This document shows, one piece after another, positions 1-12,059 of a stretch of DNA of 64,000 nt. The stretch's first letter is position 1; each line of letters opens with the position of its first letter. The translations under genes were made by a program, and so were the position numbers. The notes beneath the pieces are model-generated. The model did no database searches, had not been told where the DNA came from, and saw only the letters and a list, made by a program, of their open reading frames with translations. Source of the stretch: Serinus canaria (Eukaryota; Chordata; Aves; Passeriformes; Fringillidae); contig NC_066315.1 in NCBI RefSeq assembly GCF_022539315.1, forward strand, positions 49,085,174 to 49,149,173, read 5' to 3'.

Positions 1-586
1 CTCCTCTGTCTCATCTCATTCAACCTAAATCACCACACCACAAAAGTCTGGATCCTAACATTTATCCCAAGGTAAAAATATACTTGTAATGTGAATTATT
101 TCTTTGATAACAATTTCCTGCTCTGCAGAGATTCATTACTTGCAAATAGCAAATATTTACATGTTGCCATGGTGCAGTATGGCATACTTTCCATGAGGTA
201 CAGGCCTCCAAGCCTTCCTCTCCACCTTTCACATACAGCACTTATAGTTACAACACTCACATTTAGATGACTGTTGGTAGAGAACCCTGTTTGTCTTACC
301 AGGTGAGGAAGTTTTTAAGCGTCAGGCTATTTTTAATCTTCTGGATGTTTATAAGCCTTGAGGAAGTATGCTCTGTTAATTTCCCATTTTAGTCAGCAGG
401 AGTGAAGGCAGTCAACGTAATAAGCACACAGCCGATTGTATTCATGAAGACTTGTAAACTTGTCTGTAAATTCTACCACAAATTATTAACAAGCATCTAC
501 AATGTTCTTGCTGAGGAAAAAATCCTACTTACATAATAGTTCATCACGATAGACGCCGAGCGTTCACACAAATGTATTTTTAGCCA

Positions 587-600
587 GTTACTATGGAAAC
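587..600. promoter_or_regulatory. RFX X-box-like palindrome
   Basis: The 14-mer GTTACTATGGAAAC has the inverted-repeat layout of the RFX-family X-box (consensus of the GTTGCCATGGCAAC type) with three differences. This is a motif match only; a single short match in 64 kb is weak evidence of function. Confidence 0.2.
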
Positions 601-2782
601 ATGACTTATGTGATCACACTTTATATACATTCCTCAATTACTTTTGACCCTATCAAGTAATTTCAGCTACCTCTGACAGAATGATGGACTCCTTCAGTTT
701 GAGGAACTGAATCAGCTCAGCCTGCATTAGCCACCTGAGAGTCTCCTGACTGAGGCTATAGAATAAGGCGAGAAAAGAAGAGGGTACATATCCTAGTCAT
801 GGAGATGTTATTTAGAGCTCATGAGTTACCATGAAACACAAATCCATAGGAAACATTGGTCCAGATGCTTATAGAAATTCTTGTCTGAAAAGTACAGGAT
901 ATTCCACTGGCCCAGAATTAGTTTAAATCTTGAACAAGAAAGATGATCATAAAGTGGTGCTTTTAGTTAAAGCATATAATGAGGAAAGCTTAAATCTGCT
1001 CTTGCCTTTGACACAAAACTCAGGTCGTTCTGTGATTCTAAAAATATCAACCCCAGAGACAAAGCTGCTGAGAATGCCTGACTCTTAAATCTGCAAGTAC
1101 AAATGTAGAGGCATTACTTCAAGGCATGCATGAATGTCCTGTTTAAGTAGGTTGAGAGAGACCTGGTGCTTATAATCTACTAAAGAACCCTTCTTTATAT
1201 TCCCTTAAATCTATTCATGGCCTGGATGTTGTGTAGGTCTTCCTCACTGAGCCCATCAGCTTCAGTTGCTCTTTCCCTACACAGCCCCTATCTTTTCAAA
1301 CTCATAAGCAGAGTGGGAAACAGTTCAGACAGTCACAACAGCCACCTTTAGCAGAATGTGCATTTGGATTGTGAATGCTGTTTTGTCCAGTGGGAGACAC
1401 CAAGCAGGTCCCACAGGGAAATCCAGGAAAAGCAAACTTCTACTCATTCTTCTTTCCTACCCCAGTTTTCTTGGTGGGTCAGTATAAAAGGTATGTAGTG
1501 ACAAACGTTCCTTCTGCCTGCTTACTCTTCCACTGCTTTAAAGTGAATTCCAGGCACAGCTCTGAAAGATGGTTGCCTGTATACCCTGACATGATGCAGA
1601 TTCCTGAAGAACTGGAACAGGTCCCTGGATCTCCCTTGCTCCCATGTGCCATACCAGATGCAAACCTCCTCCTCCTCCCATGTGACTAATGCTCAAATGC
1701 ACTGGGTCTTTAATCACTTTCCAAAGAAAAGTCAGTTCCAGGACCCCAACTCTCAGCAGAAGTCAAACACCAAATGAATCTAGCACATAGTGCCAATTTT
1801 ACATTTCACCCTGCTTATCCTCACTATGGGTGTGTCCCTAAACCACTACCCATGGAAGTTTCAACAAACTGCAAGTAACTTTGACTTTCAGCAGGTTTTT
1901 TGTGTGTTGTTATTTGGTGCATGTTATTTCAGTGATACTCAGCAAAGTCAAGCATGCTTTTTTGTTTTTTATAGTGTCATACTAATAAGAGATGTTACAA
2001 TTCTACGCACAAGGACAGGAGTAGTAATAAGAAGGGAAATTTCTCCAGCACTGCATTTAATTTAAAAGTGCCAAGATAAGTACATAAACTCTTCTGGACA
2101 CTCTAGGAACTGACAGCTTGCGTTGTGGGTGTGTACACACATCTATCTTCTGTGGCTCTCACATAGTAGTATGCAGTTTCAAATGAGTTGAGAAAATGAA
2201 AATTACCTTCAAATGGAAGGAAAATGCATTTGACATACCTCTGGTTCCAGCACTTGCAAGACTTGCTATAATTACTACTGTGAGCTTGCAGGCAGACGGC
2301 AAACGAGGCAGCACCTTGAATCCAGTCAGCAGGATGCTGCAGAATTGCTCTCACTAACATTTTCTTCAAGATGTTTCAAAACACAAATCTAAAAACTGGC
2401 AACCAAGACATTACTGTGATTTTTAATGAGCCTTAAATAACAAGCACATTTCATCTCCACCAGTCTTCCACATCTCTCTGCATCCACAGTGTCACCTATG
2501 CTGTACCCAAACTAGCTGCATGTGCTTGGCCCCAGTTAATGTTATTACAGACTCCAAGATAGAAGGAAGAGTCTGCATTAACAGATGAAATTGAAAAGGA
2601 CCAGATTCTGTTCCAACGAATAAAAAAATAATCTTGCTCATATCAAGGAGATAATTTTGAGACAGCAGTGGCATCCAAGTGACCTGGAGGTTGCCAGCTG
2701 TCTGAGTCTTACTGAGCTTTTAATATGACAAAAGGAAGGAAAAGGAGGGGGAAAGAAGAGTTTTGGGAAGATAAGGCTTTGG

Positions 2783-2806
2783 AAAAAAAAAAAAAAAAAA
2801 AAAAAA
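2783..2806. repeat. Poly(A) tract (24 A)
   Basis: An uninterrupted run of 24 A follows a purine-rich stretch. No processed-gene copy is recognisable on its 5' side and no flanking duplication was found, so it is taken as simple sequence. Confidence 0.9.
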
Positions 2807-5609
2807 GATGTAATAGGCTAAATATCCAGCTGCCTTAAGGCAGGGGGGTTATCTCTATTCATTTTTTTTGATCCACCTGGCTCCTTGACTAGTAGATTTG
2901 GGAATATCTCTTTGCACAAGAAATCTCTTCCAGTGGAACTCTGGAATAATTTGAGAGATTGCAAAAGAAAGAGTGTTTCTATGTCTGAACAGCCTTATGA
3001 AACTAATATCAGAGTCCTACTACAGTTACAGAACCAGATAGAAGAGGGTTACCTATGCTTTCTTGCTTCCATTTTAAAAGAAATGTCATTTATGATAGTG
3101 GATGGGATTTTTTTAATTTTGTTTGCTACATGAGATGTGATTTTACAGTTCTGGAGTCCCTTTCTACATAACTACAGAACTGGAAAAGCAAACATTGGCT
3201 CTTCAGCTGCTGCTGCAGAGCAGCCAGCTACCACACTGCTGATTTGAAACACAGCAATGAGTACTTTGCAGTATTTCCACAGCCAAGTCTGAGTACTGTA
3301 TGTAAGGATGAAGTGATTAGGGCAGCTTTCCCTAAGAACAATGAATTTTCCTCTCTGAAATCACTTTATTCAATGGTATTGCACCTTAAGCTGTTCGCAT
3401 AACTCAAAGAAATAGGTGGATTTTATACTGCAGGGGTAAAACCATTCTTACTGTTTTCTAGCTGTTTATGCTTATACACTGTTAGGATTTGTTTCAACTC
3501 ACAGAAAAAGGGATTTTTGGTGAAACAACACATAAAAGTAAGTTTAAGATTAATAAAGTATATAAGACTTTCTAAAGAAAGTGTTTTTCCCATGGCCTCC
3601 TCTTAGAATGATGCTCGTGTGAGAGTAGAAACAGGGTGACTATTTCTACCAAGGGGATTTAAGGGTAAAAGCAGAACATCTATTCTTTGTAACATGGTGG
3701 CTCAGCAGCAGCAAAAGACAACATATGCAGTACATGGCATATAAAGGGTAGGTGAAAGTTCCCATTTTATTCTTCAACAGACATGCTCAGAAAATTTTTA
3801 ATTTGCTTCTTGTATTTGGCAAATAAGAGCAAACATGGAGCTTGTGATGCTGCAAAAGAGTCAAATCTTCTTTTGTGTAAATCACTACCTTGATCTTGTG
3901 TCTGCAAAGGTTAAGAGGTGAATAGACCAGCAAATTCTCTTTGACTGGCAAACCACACCACATGATCAAGCACCTTATCACTGCTGTCAGTACTGTATTT
4001 TGATCAGTCTTCGCAATACATTTTACATGCAAATGGATCTTTTGTTACAAATATATATCAAAGGTAATAAACACCTGCTTTCCTATGGCCTAGATCTCAA
4101 AGTGATTCCCACTTACATTTTATTGCAGATAAATTACACGAGGTCCATGCTGTTCCTTATCTCATTAAATTTATTTTAGGGTGAAACTAAAGTATCTTAT
4201 GTTTTCTTCATTATCATCAAAGAGTGACATATACTGCGGGGTTAAAAAAATTAATGCTAGCAATATTCTGCACCTTGGAAAAGACATCTGAGGCCTGCCC
4301 TCAAACAACATAAAATTACTCATGTGGCAAGCACTTCCAGTCTGCAGAATCCCCTCCAATGGAGTAAGAAAAAAATGTCAGTTTTTCCCACTTGCCCAGT
4401 GACACACCTTGGCTATCTAGCATCACTTGGTTTTGATGGAATGCAGTGAAATTGTGTTTTGTAGGCTATAGAGACATCAGACTGAGAACTCTGGTGCTTT
4501 GTTGCACGGGTTGATATCTGCCATGAGTAGGCAGCTATTGCTAGATTTGGTCAGTCTGAATTGTACTTAGGCACTGAAGAGAAAGCAGAAAAGTAACAAA
4601 ACTAAGAGGATATATATTTTCATAACCTAGATAGCTGTAGTTCACAAGTTAGAGCATCCTATTTCTGATATAAACAGCAGCAAATTAGTAGATGAGATAT
4701 ACAGGGGCTATGCCTCAGCCAGAGGTCACAAAAAATAACACAAGAAAAATAATATGGGGGCAGAGGGAAGTGTCAGCATTTTAACAGGCTTTGCATAATT
4801 CTGTGACAAGAACTACAGCAAACAAACCACACAGATCAAGAATCCAGAGGATTGCAGACAGCACTCAGATCAGAGCAAGGGTGTTCAGTAAGAACAAAAG
4901 CTGCTGATCAAAGAGTGACATCCTCCCCATCACCAAGGACTCTGCTCCTTTGCTAAAAGCCCTTTAACACAGCATAGCAGGAAGCACATGCGTTAAGCAT
5001 GAGCAAACTTTGAAGAAGGCAGACATGCAAAGAAGCACCATAAGCAATTAATACCCTGAAACAAAATCTATTTCCTGCTAATCCTTTCATGTTGTCAAAT
5101 AGGCAGCCCAAAATGGGATCGGAGGAAAATACTCTAAAAGGTCACAGGGAAGAATTACAAAGAGACTATGAGGTAGGAATAAACATTAATATTTTCACAT
5201 AATATAGATCTATATCTGCTGAAAATCAGCCCAAACTGTTCATATACTTCTCCCCAGAGTTAAATTAGAGTGCATCAGTTAACAACATTATTAAGAGTAG
5301 ATATTTTGCCTTGCTGGAGGCTGGCATGGGGGAAGCCCAGAATCAGGACATTGCCACTGTCAATGGCCTTCACATGTATCCAGATAACACACCTTCCCAT
5401 TTTTAATTGATATAATCTTCTTTCAGTATCCACTAGACATTGCCAATGAATGTTTTAACATTAGCAGTGTTGAAGCATTGTTAATGACAAAAATACATCT
5501 GTAGAACATTATATTTTTAGAGTGCTTTAAGTTAATTAGTTAAAAAATTTATTGATTCTTAACAATATAAGTAGGCTGCTATTTAAACAAAAATTTTAAA
5601 GTAGATAAC

Positions 5610-5660
5610 AGAAGGCAGGCACAGGTTAAGGACCTTGCCTATGATATTACAGAAGAGGAA
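5610..5660 (+). repeat. Possible MIR SINE fragment
   Basis: The stretch around GGCAGGCACAGGTTAAGG and CCTTGCC follows the order of the MIR core (GAGGCACAGAGAGGTTAAGTAACTTGCCC) with the diffuse mismatches expected of an ancient relic. It is short, and chance similarity cannot be excluded. Confidence 0.35.
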
Positions 5661-5910
5661 ATCAATGAGTCTATATTAAACCCAAATTAAATGTTGATTA
5701 TTAAAAGATTTAGGTATACCAAAAAATGAGGTAGAGGTTCTTTTTTTGGGGGAGGGAGCTAAACTTCCACGGGGGAGGAAGGAATAACACAAAGATATTT
5801 TCAAACCTAATTTACATCAGTGGAAAAGGTCATGCTGAATTTGACTTAAATAATGTAGGCAGAAACCTTCATTGAATACCACAACAAACAAGAACTATTG
5901 AAAATCTATC

Positions 5911-6046
5911 CCTGAGATTACCTCAGTTGGTTAGAGCACAGTGCTAATAACACCAGGATTGTGGGTTTGATCCCCATATGGGCCATTTATTTAAGAGTTG
6001 GACTTAATGATTCTTGGGTGCCTTCCATCAATGAATATTCTGTAAC
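5911..6046 (+). mobile_element. tRNA-Ile-derived SINE with CR1-like tail (TguSINE1 type)
   Basis: The first ~75 bases (5911-5985) match a tRNA-Ile(AAT) gene in order: an A-box region with CTCAGTTGGTTAGAGC, the anticodon-loop segment GTGCTAATAAC, a B box GGTTTGATCC at about 5964-5973, and an acceptor end GGGCCA. The head is not a working tRNA gene: the 5' acceptor strand no longer pairs with the 3' strand and several stem bases have changed. The ~60-base tail (GTTGGACTTAATGATTCTTGGG, CCTTCCATCAATGAATATTCTGTAAC) follows the 3' end of bird CR1 elements, the arrangement expected of a SINE moved by CR1 machinery. TguSINE1 in songbirds has this architecture. No clear target duplication is visible. 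Confidence 0.85.
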
Positions 6047-9000
6047 TCCTGTCTGTTGAGCTTCATTGTTAGGACAGTATCAGCCCTTAAAACTCCTCTG
6101 TAAGATGGTCAGGGTTTTGATGTATTCTACCACTTTTGAAAAGACATATAGAAAAGTACAAGTCCAGCAACCAGGTCTTAAAGATTTCCCCACAGAAAAT
6201 GATTATGACACTTTTTCCACTCCTTTGCTTTCCAGTAAGATGTGAAGCCATTTCTTATTCACTCTGATAGAAATTAAGGGAAAATACCCCATTTTCAAAT
6301 TAAAAATCGAAACTCCAGGATCCCCAGTCATAGTAGGAAACTGCAGGATCAGAAACTGCAGAGTGCTGCCCTTCAGAGAAGTACCAAGAGTTCATCATCC
6401 CTGCTAACCAGTGGGTGATTTTGTTGTTACACAACTTTCATAAAGTCTACTCATTATCAGACTATAGATGTAAATCTCATAAAGCGTGTTTTGTGGACTT
6501 ATACACGTATCTCTTCAAATTCATCAGAACTAATGAGAATTACTGCAGACAAGCAGTGCTGGGCTCTGCCAATACAAACTGGGGAAGTTTCTGTGTCACA
6601 TATTTTCTCTTTGTGTGATTCAAGCATGCAGACACTATAATTCCTGAGTCTCTGTAGCAAAGGTGCTACAATCACTTGGATGTTTTGCACAAAGAAGCAA
6701 ATATAAGCTAAAGTTTTAATCTATTTTACTTTGCATTCATTATGAAAGAAATATTTTTATTTTCAGGGTACGTTCAGTAGATATATGGAATATTTTCAAA
6801 GTCCAATAAGCAGGTAATTCATAGGCACAAGGTAAAAATGGAAGATAAAAAATATGGGGAAGTATTAAAGTCCTGAGCTGGCCTTGGATACATATTTTCA
6901 CAAGTGGCAGAAATCTAAGAGTTCTGAAGAAGCGTAATTTACAGAAAAGATGACCTTACCTAGTGGTTGTAGCAACAGGATTAGTAGCTGGGAGGATCAG
7001 GTTCCTATTCCAGCTGAGTTGCCCTCCTAATGGAAATCAATTACTAAAATCAGTTGATGTTAACCTGTCTGAACTTTTAACTCATAATAAAAAGTTGAGA
7101 TGAAGAACTGAACTTGAAACAAATTCTCTGCAGGAAAGCTGGTTCAAAACTTTACCGCAATAATTGTGTCCAAAACAATCACTTCCATTTTGGTACCACA
7201 GATCAACAGAATTTAGTAGAGGCATTTCACAGTCATTCTACTTTCAGATATTCTGTTTTTAAAAACTATAATTCTAGGTAAAGAAGAGATGTGGTTCAGA
7301 AAATAAATCAATACCTTTTTTTCATATAATTTAAATTACAAAGGTGAATTTGCAGTGAAATTAATGGCTTCTAAAGTAGTTGCTACAAGAAGGGGACCCC
7401 TCTTCTTGCATGGTTTTCATGGTAAAAAGAGAAGGAAAGAAAAGTTCAGTCTTTCTATTAAAAGCAATGCAAGTTTTGCCTGTGCAGTGATAAAATTTGG
7501 TTCAGCATCTCATTTTGCTACAATTTATTTATGAATTCTCTCCAGTCAGTTCCTGTGTTGGAGCATGATGAAAAATTTAGTACCCTGCTTACCATATTTC
7601 CTATTGCCATCTAAGGTAAAAGGTGACTGATGCACAGGAATTTTAGATTCTAGTTAGACATTCACCTAACAACATATGAGTCATTCTTGTTTCTGTGCAA
7701 ATGTCATCCTTCACCTGAAGGAAAATTCCTGCCTCTTAATATGTAAATCTCATCGAGTTTTCATTGATTTCTGAACATCACCATATCCTTGAAATTTTCT
7801 TGAATATACATTGAGGGACAAAACATCTTTATCTTTTTTTACTTATTTTAGCAAACCAAATGCTCTTCTTAATTCAGACAGCCAGAAAATCTCATCTATT
7901 AGAGAAAATATAAATACAATTTAAATAAATTCCCTCCTTGGGCAAAGAAAATGGCACCACACAGAGAACCGCAGCTAGCAATTTGTATCGTTCATTTTTA
8001 GAGAACCCACTCCTAGTGACAGGCCTCTCTAAAGCCCCATAGCACTTACAGGGATAACCTAAAAGTCAGGATAAAGGAAAGCAGAGAATGAGCTGAATTC
8101 CACAGAAAGATTCTAGATATCTAAATTTTCCCCCAAAAGCTCTGTTCTTTTTCTGTTACAGTTAAAAAAAAACAATAACACCCTCATAGAAGCCTTCTGG
8201 CATAAACATATCTGAGTGAGACCATAATCAGACCCACTGAGTTACTGAGGGTTGAAATGGGATGACTGCTACAGCCAGGGATACAGCTATGTCAGCTACT
8301 AAGATAGCTTTGAAGTGGTCATTCTTCATGGGAGGAATTCTTCATTCTTCATTATTTCAGGTGCAGTCCACTGGCCTTTGAACCACACTGGCCCAGCGTG
8401 TAAAGGAGAGCAGAGATGCAGTGTTCAAATTGATTTCCAGTGTGGAAATGCAGTGAAGTTCCAAAGGCTTCTGACATGGAAATCCTTTCACTGAAAGTTG
8501 GGCACAGAAATGGAAACCCACCTTGTGGACATAACACTGACCCTTCAATAAGCTGTGAGTTGTTTGGAGAATACTAAAACAGGACAATTTGAAAGACAGT
8601 CTGGGGCATTTGCATGCATACTTTCCTCCCTATGGGTTCACCCATGTGTTTGGAGCAAACAGGGCTCCCCAGGAATGAATCATCACTCCCATTTGCTGGC
8701 AACACTCCATCTGCTCATCCCTTCTCTACCTCAGATGATTACAGAGAACTCAGTCATCCTCCGAGAGAGTGTGACAAAAACTGCCTTTGCAAGGCCACAT
8801 GCCATGTGTCAGCAGCCCTGGGTCACAGACTGCTAATTACAAACAGGCTGAAGAGAGGTTCGCAATCCCTCTGTGAAAATACCTCTGGTGAACCAAAGTC
8901 TTAGGCCAACAGACTGCTAGGAGAAAGCCAGGAGCTCCGCTCCCTTCAACACAGAGGCACTGGCAAGAAGGAAGAGGTTGACATTTGTATCCCAGCCATT

Positions 9001-10300
9001 AGCCAGGAGAACAGTCACTCCTGTTTCCCTAGGGGCAGCCTAGGTGGTGGAGCTTGTGGAGGTATTTGCAGCCAGTACAAGATCAGCCTGAACCGTGACA
9101 GCAATTCCCATGGGTTTCCATGCCCCACTCAGGAGATCATCTGATCAGGTAAATGTCTCCCAGGTCATAGTCCCAGCAGCAGCACAGTTATATAGACTTT
9201 ACTTTTATGTTTCAGCATCATCCAACTCTGTCTTAACTGAAATTATAAGTTTGTTTTCCGTGTAGCACCTGTGCAATTTCTGAGGTGCATTCACATAGGA
9301 TTATTGGCTTTTACTTCAGGCAAGAGAAGCAGATGAAAGTGCAATGATTCAAAGGCACAGGGAAGTAAAATTTGAACCTCAGCTTAATTACCTGAGAGAG
9401 CAATGAATGACTAAAGAAACTAATTATAAACTCTGGGAAACAAGAATCCTTCTTCCCCAAATGATTTACTAAACAATGATTTACAAATGATTTACTAAGC
9501 AACAGTAAAGAAGAATATTTATTTGGGTACTTTGCACAGTTTTATGACTTTTAAAGACAGTTGCTCACAAAATTACCTGTGATGTACAGATAACAACCAA
9601 AATAAATTGTTCTCAGCATTAAAATCAATTTTTCACCCATATGTGAGAAAGTAATGTGTGTTCTCCTATTTCTTCTAACTAAAATGTCTTGGCAAAATAC
9701 AAAGAAATAAGGAAGGCTTTTTATGTTTCTTTTTCTTCAGTGAATTTTGCATTTAGTGGTCATTTTTTGCTTTGGCTATATTCCAGAAAAAACTCACAGT
9801 GGTCAAGCAGGAGCATGCAATCATTTAGCTGCTCTGTTTCTTTTACCAGCTCCTATGTTCCAGGTGTATCACACACATCAGATGAAAAAAGAACAAAAAA
9901 GGACAAAAGCAGCTGGGTGAGAACTAAATGTTGGAATAACTCAGAGACACAAATACACAGAGAAAAAAAACTGTCATGTGAAGTTTAAAAAGAAACAGAA
10001 TATTTAAGATGGACCAAAAAAGCTGGAAAGGAATAGCTGCTTCCCTAATATAAGAATGCAAACAATTCACCATCCTGACACAGTATTATGATATTTACCT
10101 CTCAGGTGCAGGGGAAAGAGGAATATATTTAAAATGCTCCAAATAATTCACACATACATTAAGCCATCTTCCATCCGGAAATGAGACATAGATCTCTGGA
10201 ATTTTTCTCAATATGAGATTTAGAGGATGTATTTCATATATTGATTGACTGTTTAACAAACATCTTACAGCGGACACAAAATGTTTCATTAGAACCAAGT
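6047..10300. other. Unique DNA, no gene seen
   Basis: No recognisable exon or transposon. The part from about 8570 to 9180 is richer in G+C and has overlapping open frames on both strands, none resembling a known protein. A short period-26 duplication lies near 9.48 kb. Confidence 0.55.
9457..9503. repeat. Short tandem duplication, period 26
   Basis: The segment AAATGATTTACTAA(A/G)CAA occurs at 9459-9476 and again at 9485-9502, 26 bases apart, giving about 1.8 copies. It probably arose by replication slippage. Confidence 0.75.
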
Positions 10301-10319
10301 GGTTATTAAAGTTCCCTGT

Positions 10320-10487
10320 TCTAAATATGTTCATGTGGAAACAGAGAGGGTGGAAAGCAGTGCAAGAGATACGCAGGCAGACCAAGGCTGAGAGGCAGTG
10401 GGCAAGGGTACAGGGCAGTCCCAGAGCTGTAGCTTGGATCCAACCAGCAGCAAGGCTTGTGCATCAGCCCAGGCAGGAGGGGGGAAA
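10320..10487 (+). mobile_element. Possible internal remnant of an ERV, ending in a purine tract
   Basis: This G+C-richer stretch lies directly 5' of a plus-strand LTR and ends in a purine run (AGGAGGGGGGAAA) abutting the LTR's first TG, the position a polypurine tract takes in front of a 3' LTR. No protein of a retrovirus is recognisable in it. It could equally be ordinary flanking DNA; the left limit is a guess. Confidence 0.35.
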
Positions 10488-11088
10488 TGTTAGAGTGTCG
10501 AAACCCAGGAAATTCTTCTGGCTGCCCTGGAAGACTCAAGCCCCTGCCCAGGGGGCTCAGAGACCTTGACACAGAGACCAAGAACCCTGTGCCTTTGATT
10601 TAGCACTTGAAAAAAAAAAATTACCTAGCTTATATGAAGAATTACAAGCCACAAAAGTTTGAGTAGAATGACAGTGAATTTATCACAGGGTGAAAAATAG
10701 ATTTTTGGGGTTTTTAGAATGATGGTTCAGGGGGCAAGATGGAGGAATCTGGGAGTGTCCAGCCTTTCTCCTTCTTCTTCTTCTTGGCCTCCATCTTCTG
10801 CTGCGATGTTGGCATTTTTAGATTGGTTTAGAGTAAAAGCTCATTGTCTAACATAGGTGATAGGTATTGGAAAGTAATTGTAAATATTGTACACGTAGCT
10901 TTTAGTATAAAAAGATAACACTGCCCCAGGGGCAGGCAGAGTGCCTCGGGCTGTCTTGTTGAGTGGACCTTGGCTGGACAGGAGAAAGAATTTTATAGAT
11001 AAGAAACAATAAACAATCTTGAGACCAAGAACTGAAGAGCTTTGACTCCTTCTTCAAGTGCCAGGCTGAGAAAAGAGACTTTCTAACA
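10488..11088 (+). mobile_element. ERV LTR, 601 bp, plus orientation
   Basis: The element begins TGTTAGA and ends TCTAACA, a perfect 7-bp terminal inverted repeat of the TG...CA type. A TATA box (TATAAAAA, 10906-10913) is followed about 100 bases later by a polyadenylation signal (AATAAA, 11008-11013), fixing a U3-R-U5 order on the plus strand. The general make-up resembles LTRs of passerine endogenous retroviruses, perhaps the ERVL group, but I cannot name the family with certainty. No matching duplication is seen on the two sides, and the left flank is purine-rich, so it may be the 3' LTR of a truncated provirus and not a solo LTR. Confidence 0.8.
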
Positions 11089-11104
11089 TTTCTTGGGGTC
11101 ACTC

Positions 11105-11160
11105 TGACCAGCTAGAATCCTGACATTCTAGGTACCTTCCAACCTAAATTATTCAACAAT
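11105..11160 (+). mobile_element. CR1 (or CR1-tailed SINE) 3' end fragment
   Basis: The string GGTACCTTCCAACCTAAATT followed by ATTCAACAATATT follows the 3' end of CR1 (GGTCCCTTCCAACCTAAATTATTCT...). Only about 55 bases are recognisable, starting just after the LTR. Confidence 0.5.
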
Positions 11161-11869
11161 ATTAAATGGTGTTGATGTACTGATGGTCTTATAAAGGAAC
11201 CGGGAGAAGATAGGGGGAAAAAAATAGGATTTGCAAAATCTATCTGTCTCTGGATATCAAATTTATTTCTGCAGGCCAAACGACTTCACAGAAGCTGTTT
11301 CTTGTTCCCTAACAATGGCAGTATCACAGGTATCCCACTGACCCCATTTTCCCTGAGTCCTTTACTCCATGTCCTCTGACTCATCTGTAGCTTGCTCCCT
11401 GTCACAGCACTCCCACATATCTGAAACACTAAAGTCCCTTATCCCTTAAAGTTTCCCCACTCTATCCCATAATACCTGCAGGAATTTTACAAATCTCCTC
11501 TGGTGCTGAATTTCCGTATTTTCACTGCATTCACCTTATCTGAAAGCACCTGACAAAAAATGTAGAAGCATCTACATCAATTACAGCAGGGTTTAAAATC
11601 CTGCACATCATTTTTATCTGGTACTACAAGCTACTGCAAGACATTATGCAACTGACTCAATTTGAAGCATTTAAAATAATAGAGTTGAACGAAACGTGTC
11701 TGTTGTAATGTATTGAGGACTGCTCCTGTCCCCAGTGAGAATCAGTAGCCACATAACTGGAGGCAGAACCAGACCTTCTATGTCAGCACCGCCCATCCAT
11801 ATTCTAAATAAGTTGTACAAGGAGACGCATTAGTTTCTAATTAGGTTCTTCAGTGCCTATATAAGCCTC

Positions 11870-11883
11870 ATCACCATAGCAAC
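11870..11883. promoter_or_regulatory. RFX X-box-like site
   Basis: ATCACCATAGCAAC contains a perfect X-box half (GTTGCTATGG on the minus strand) and a weaker second half. Motif evidence only. Confidence 0.2.
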
Positions 11884-11896
11884 AGATGACTACACA

Positions 11897-12050
11897 ATCT
11901 TTAATGCCTTTATTTTCACAAGTCCTCTGAGAAATAGAGGACAGCTGTCCCCATTTTACAACTGAGTAATTGTGATGCAGAGAGGCAAAGTGATTGGCCC
12001 CAAACCCTGCAAGAAATCTATGGAGCGCAAATGTCAGGGCACCAGTTCTC
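11897..12050 (+). repeat. MIR SINE relic
   Basis: A colinear series of matches to the MIR core runs along the plus strand: TTTTCACAA, CCTCTGAGA, CCCCATTTTACAACTGAG (11950-11967), GCAGAGAGGCAAAGTGATT and GGCCC. In MIR these appear as CCCCATTTTACAGATGAG, CAGAGAGGTTAAGTAACTT and GCCC. Divergence is high, as expected of a relic older than birds. The ends are approximate. Confidence 0.7.
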
Positions 12051-12059
12051 CCAAGCATC

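Larger units (their letters stand above)
1..5600. other. Unique AT-rich DNA, no gene seen
   Basis: No exon, RNA gene or clear transposon is recognisable. Open frames are all about 100 codons or shorter, overlap one another on both strands and resemble no protein I know. The stretch contains a 24-A run near 2.8 kb and two RFX X-box-like palindromes (near 170 and at 587-600). It looks like intergenic or intronic DNA. Confidence 0.6.

Noticed and set aside
4388..4432. Another MIR fragment (ACTTGCCCAGTGACACAC)
   Set aside because: Only one short block agrees and the following bases do not; too short to support.
5911..5985. Functional tRNA-Ile gene
   Set aside because: Acceptor strands no longer pair, several stem positions are changed, and a CR1-like tail follows; it is a SINE head.
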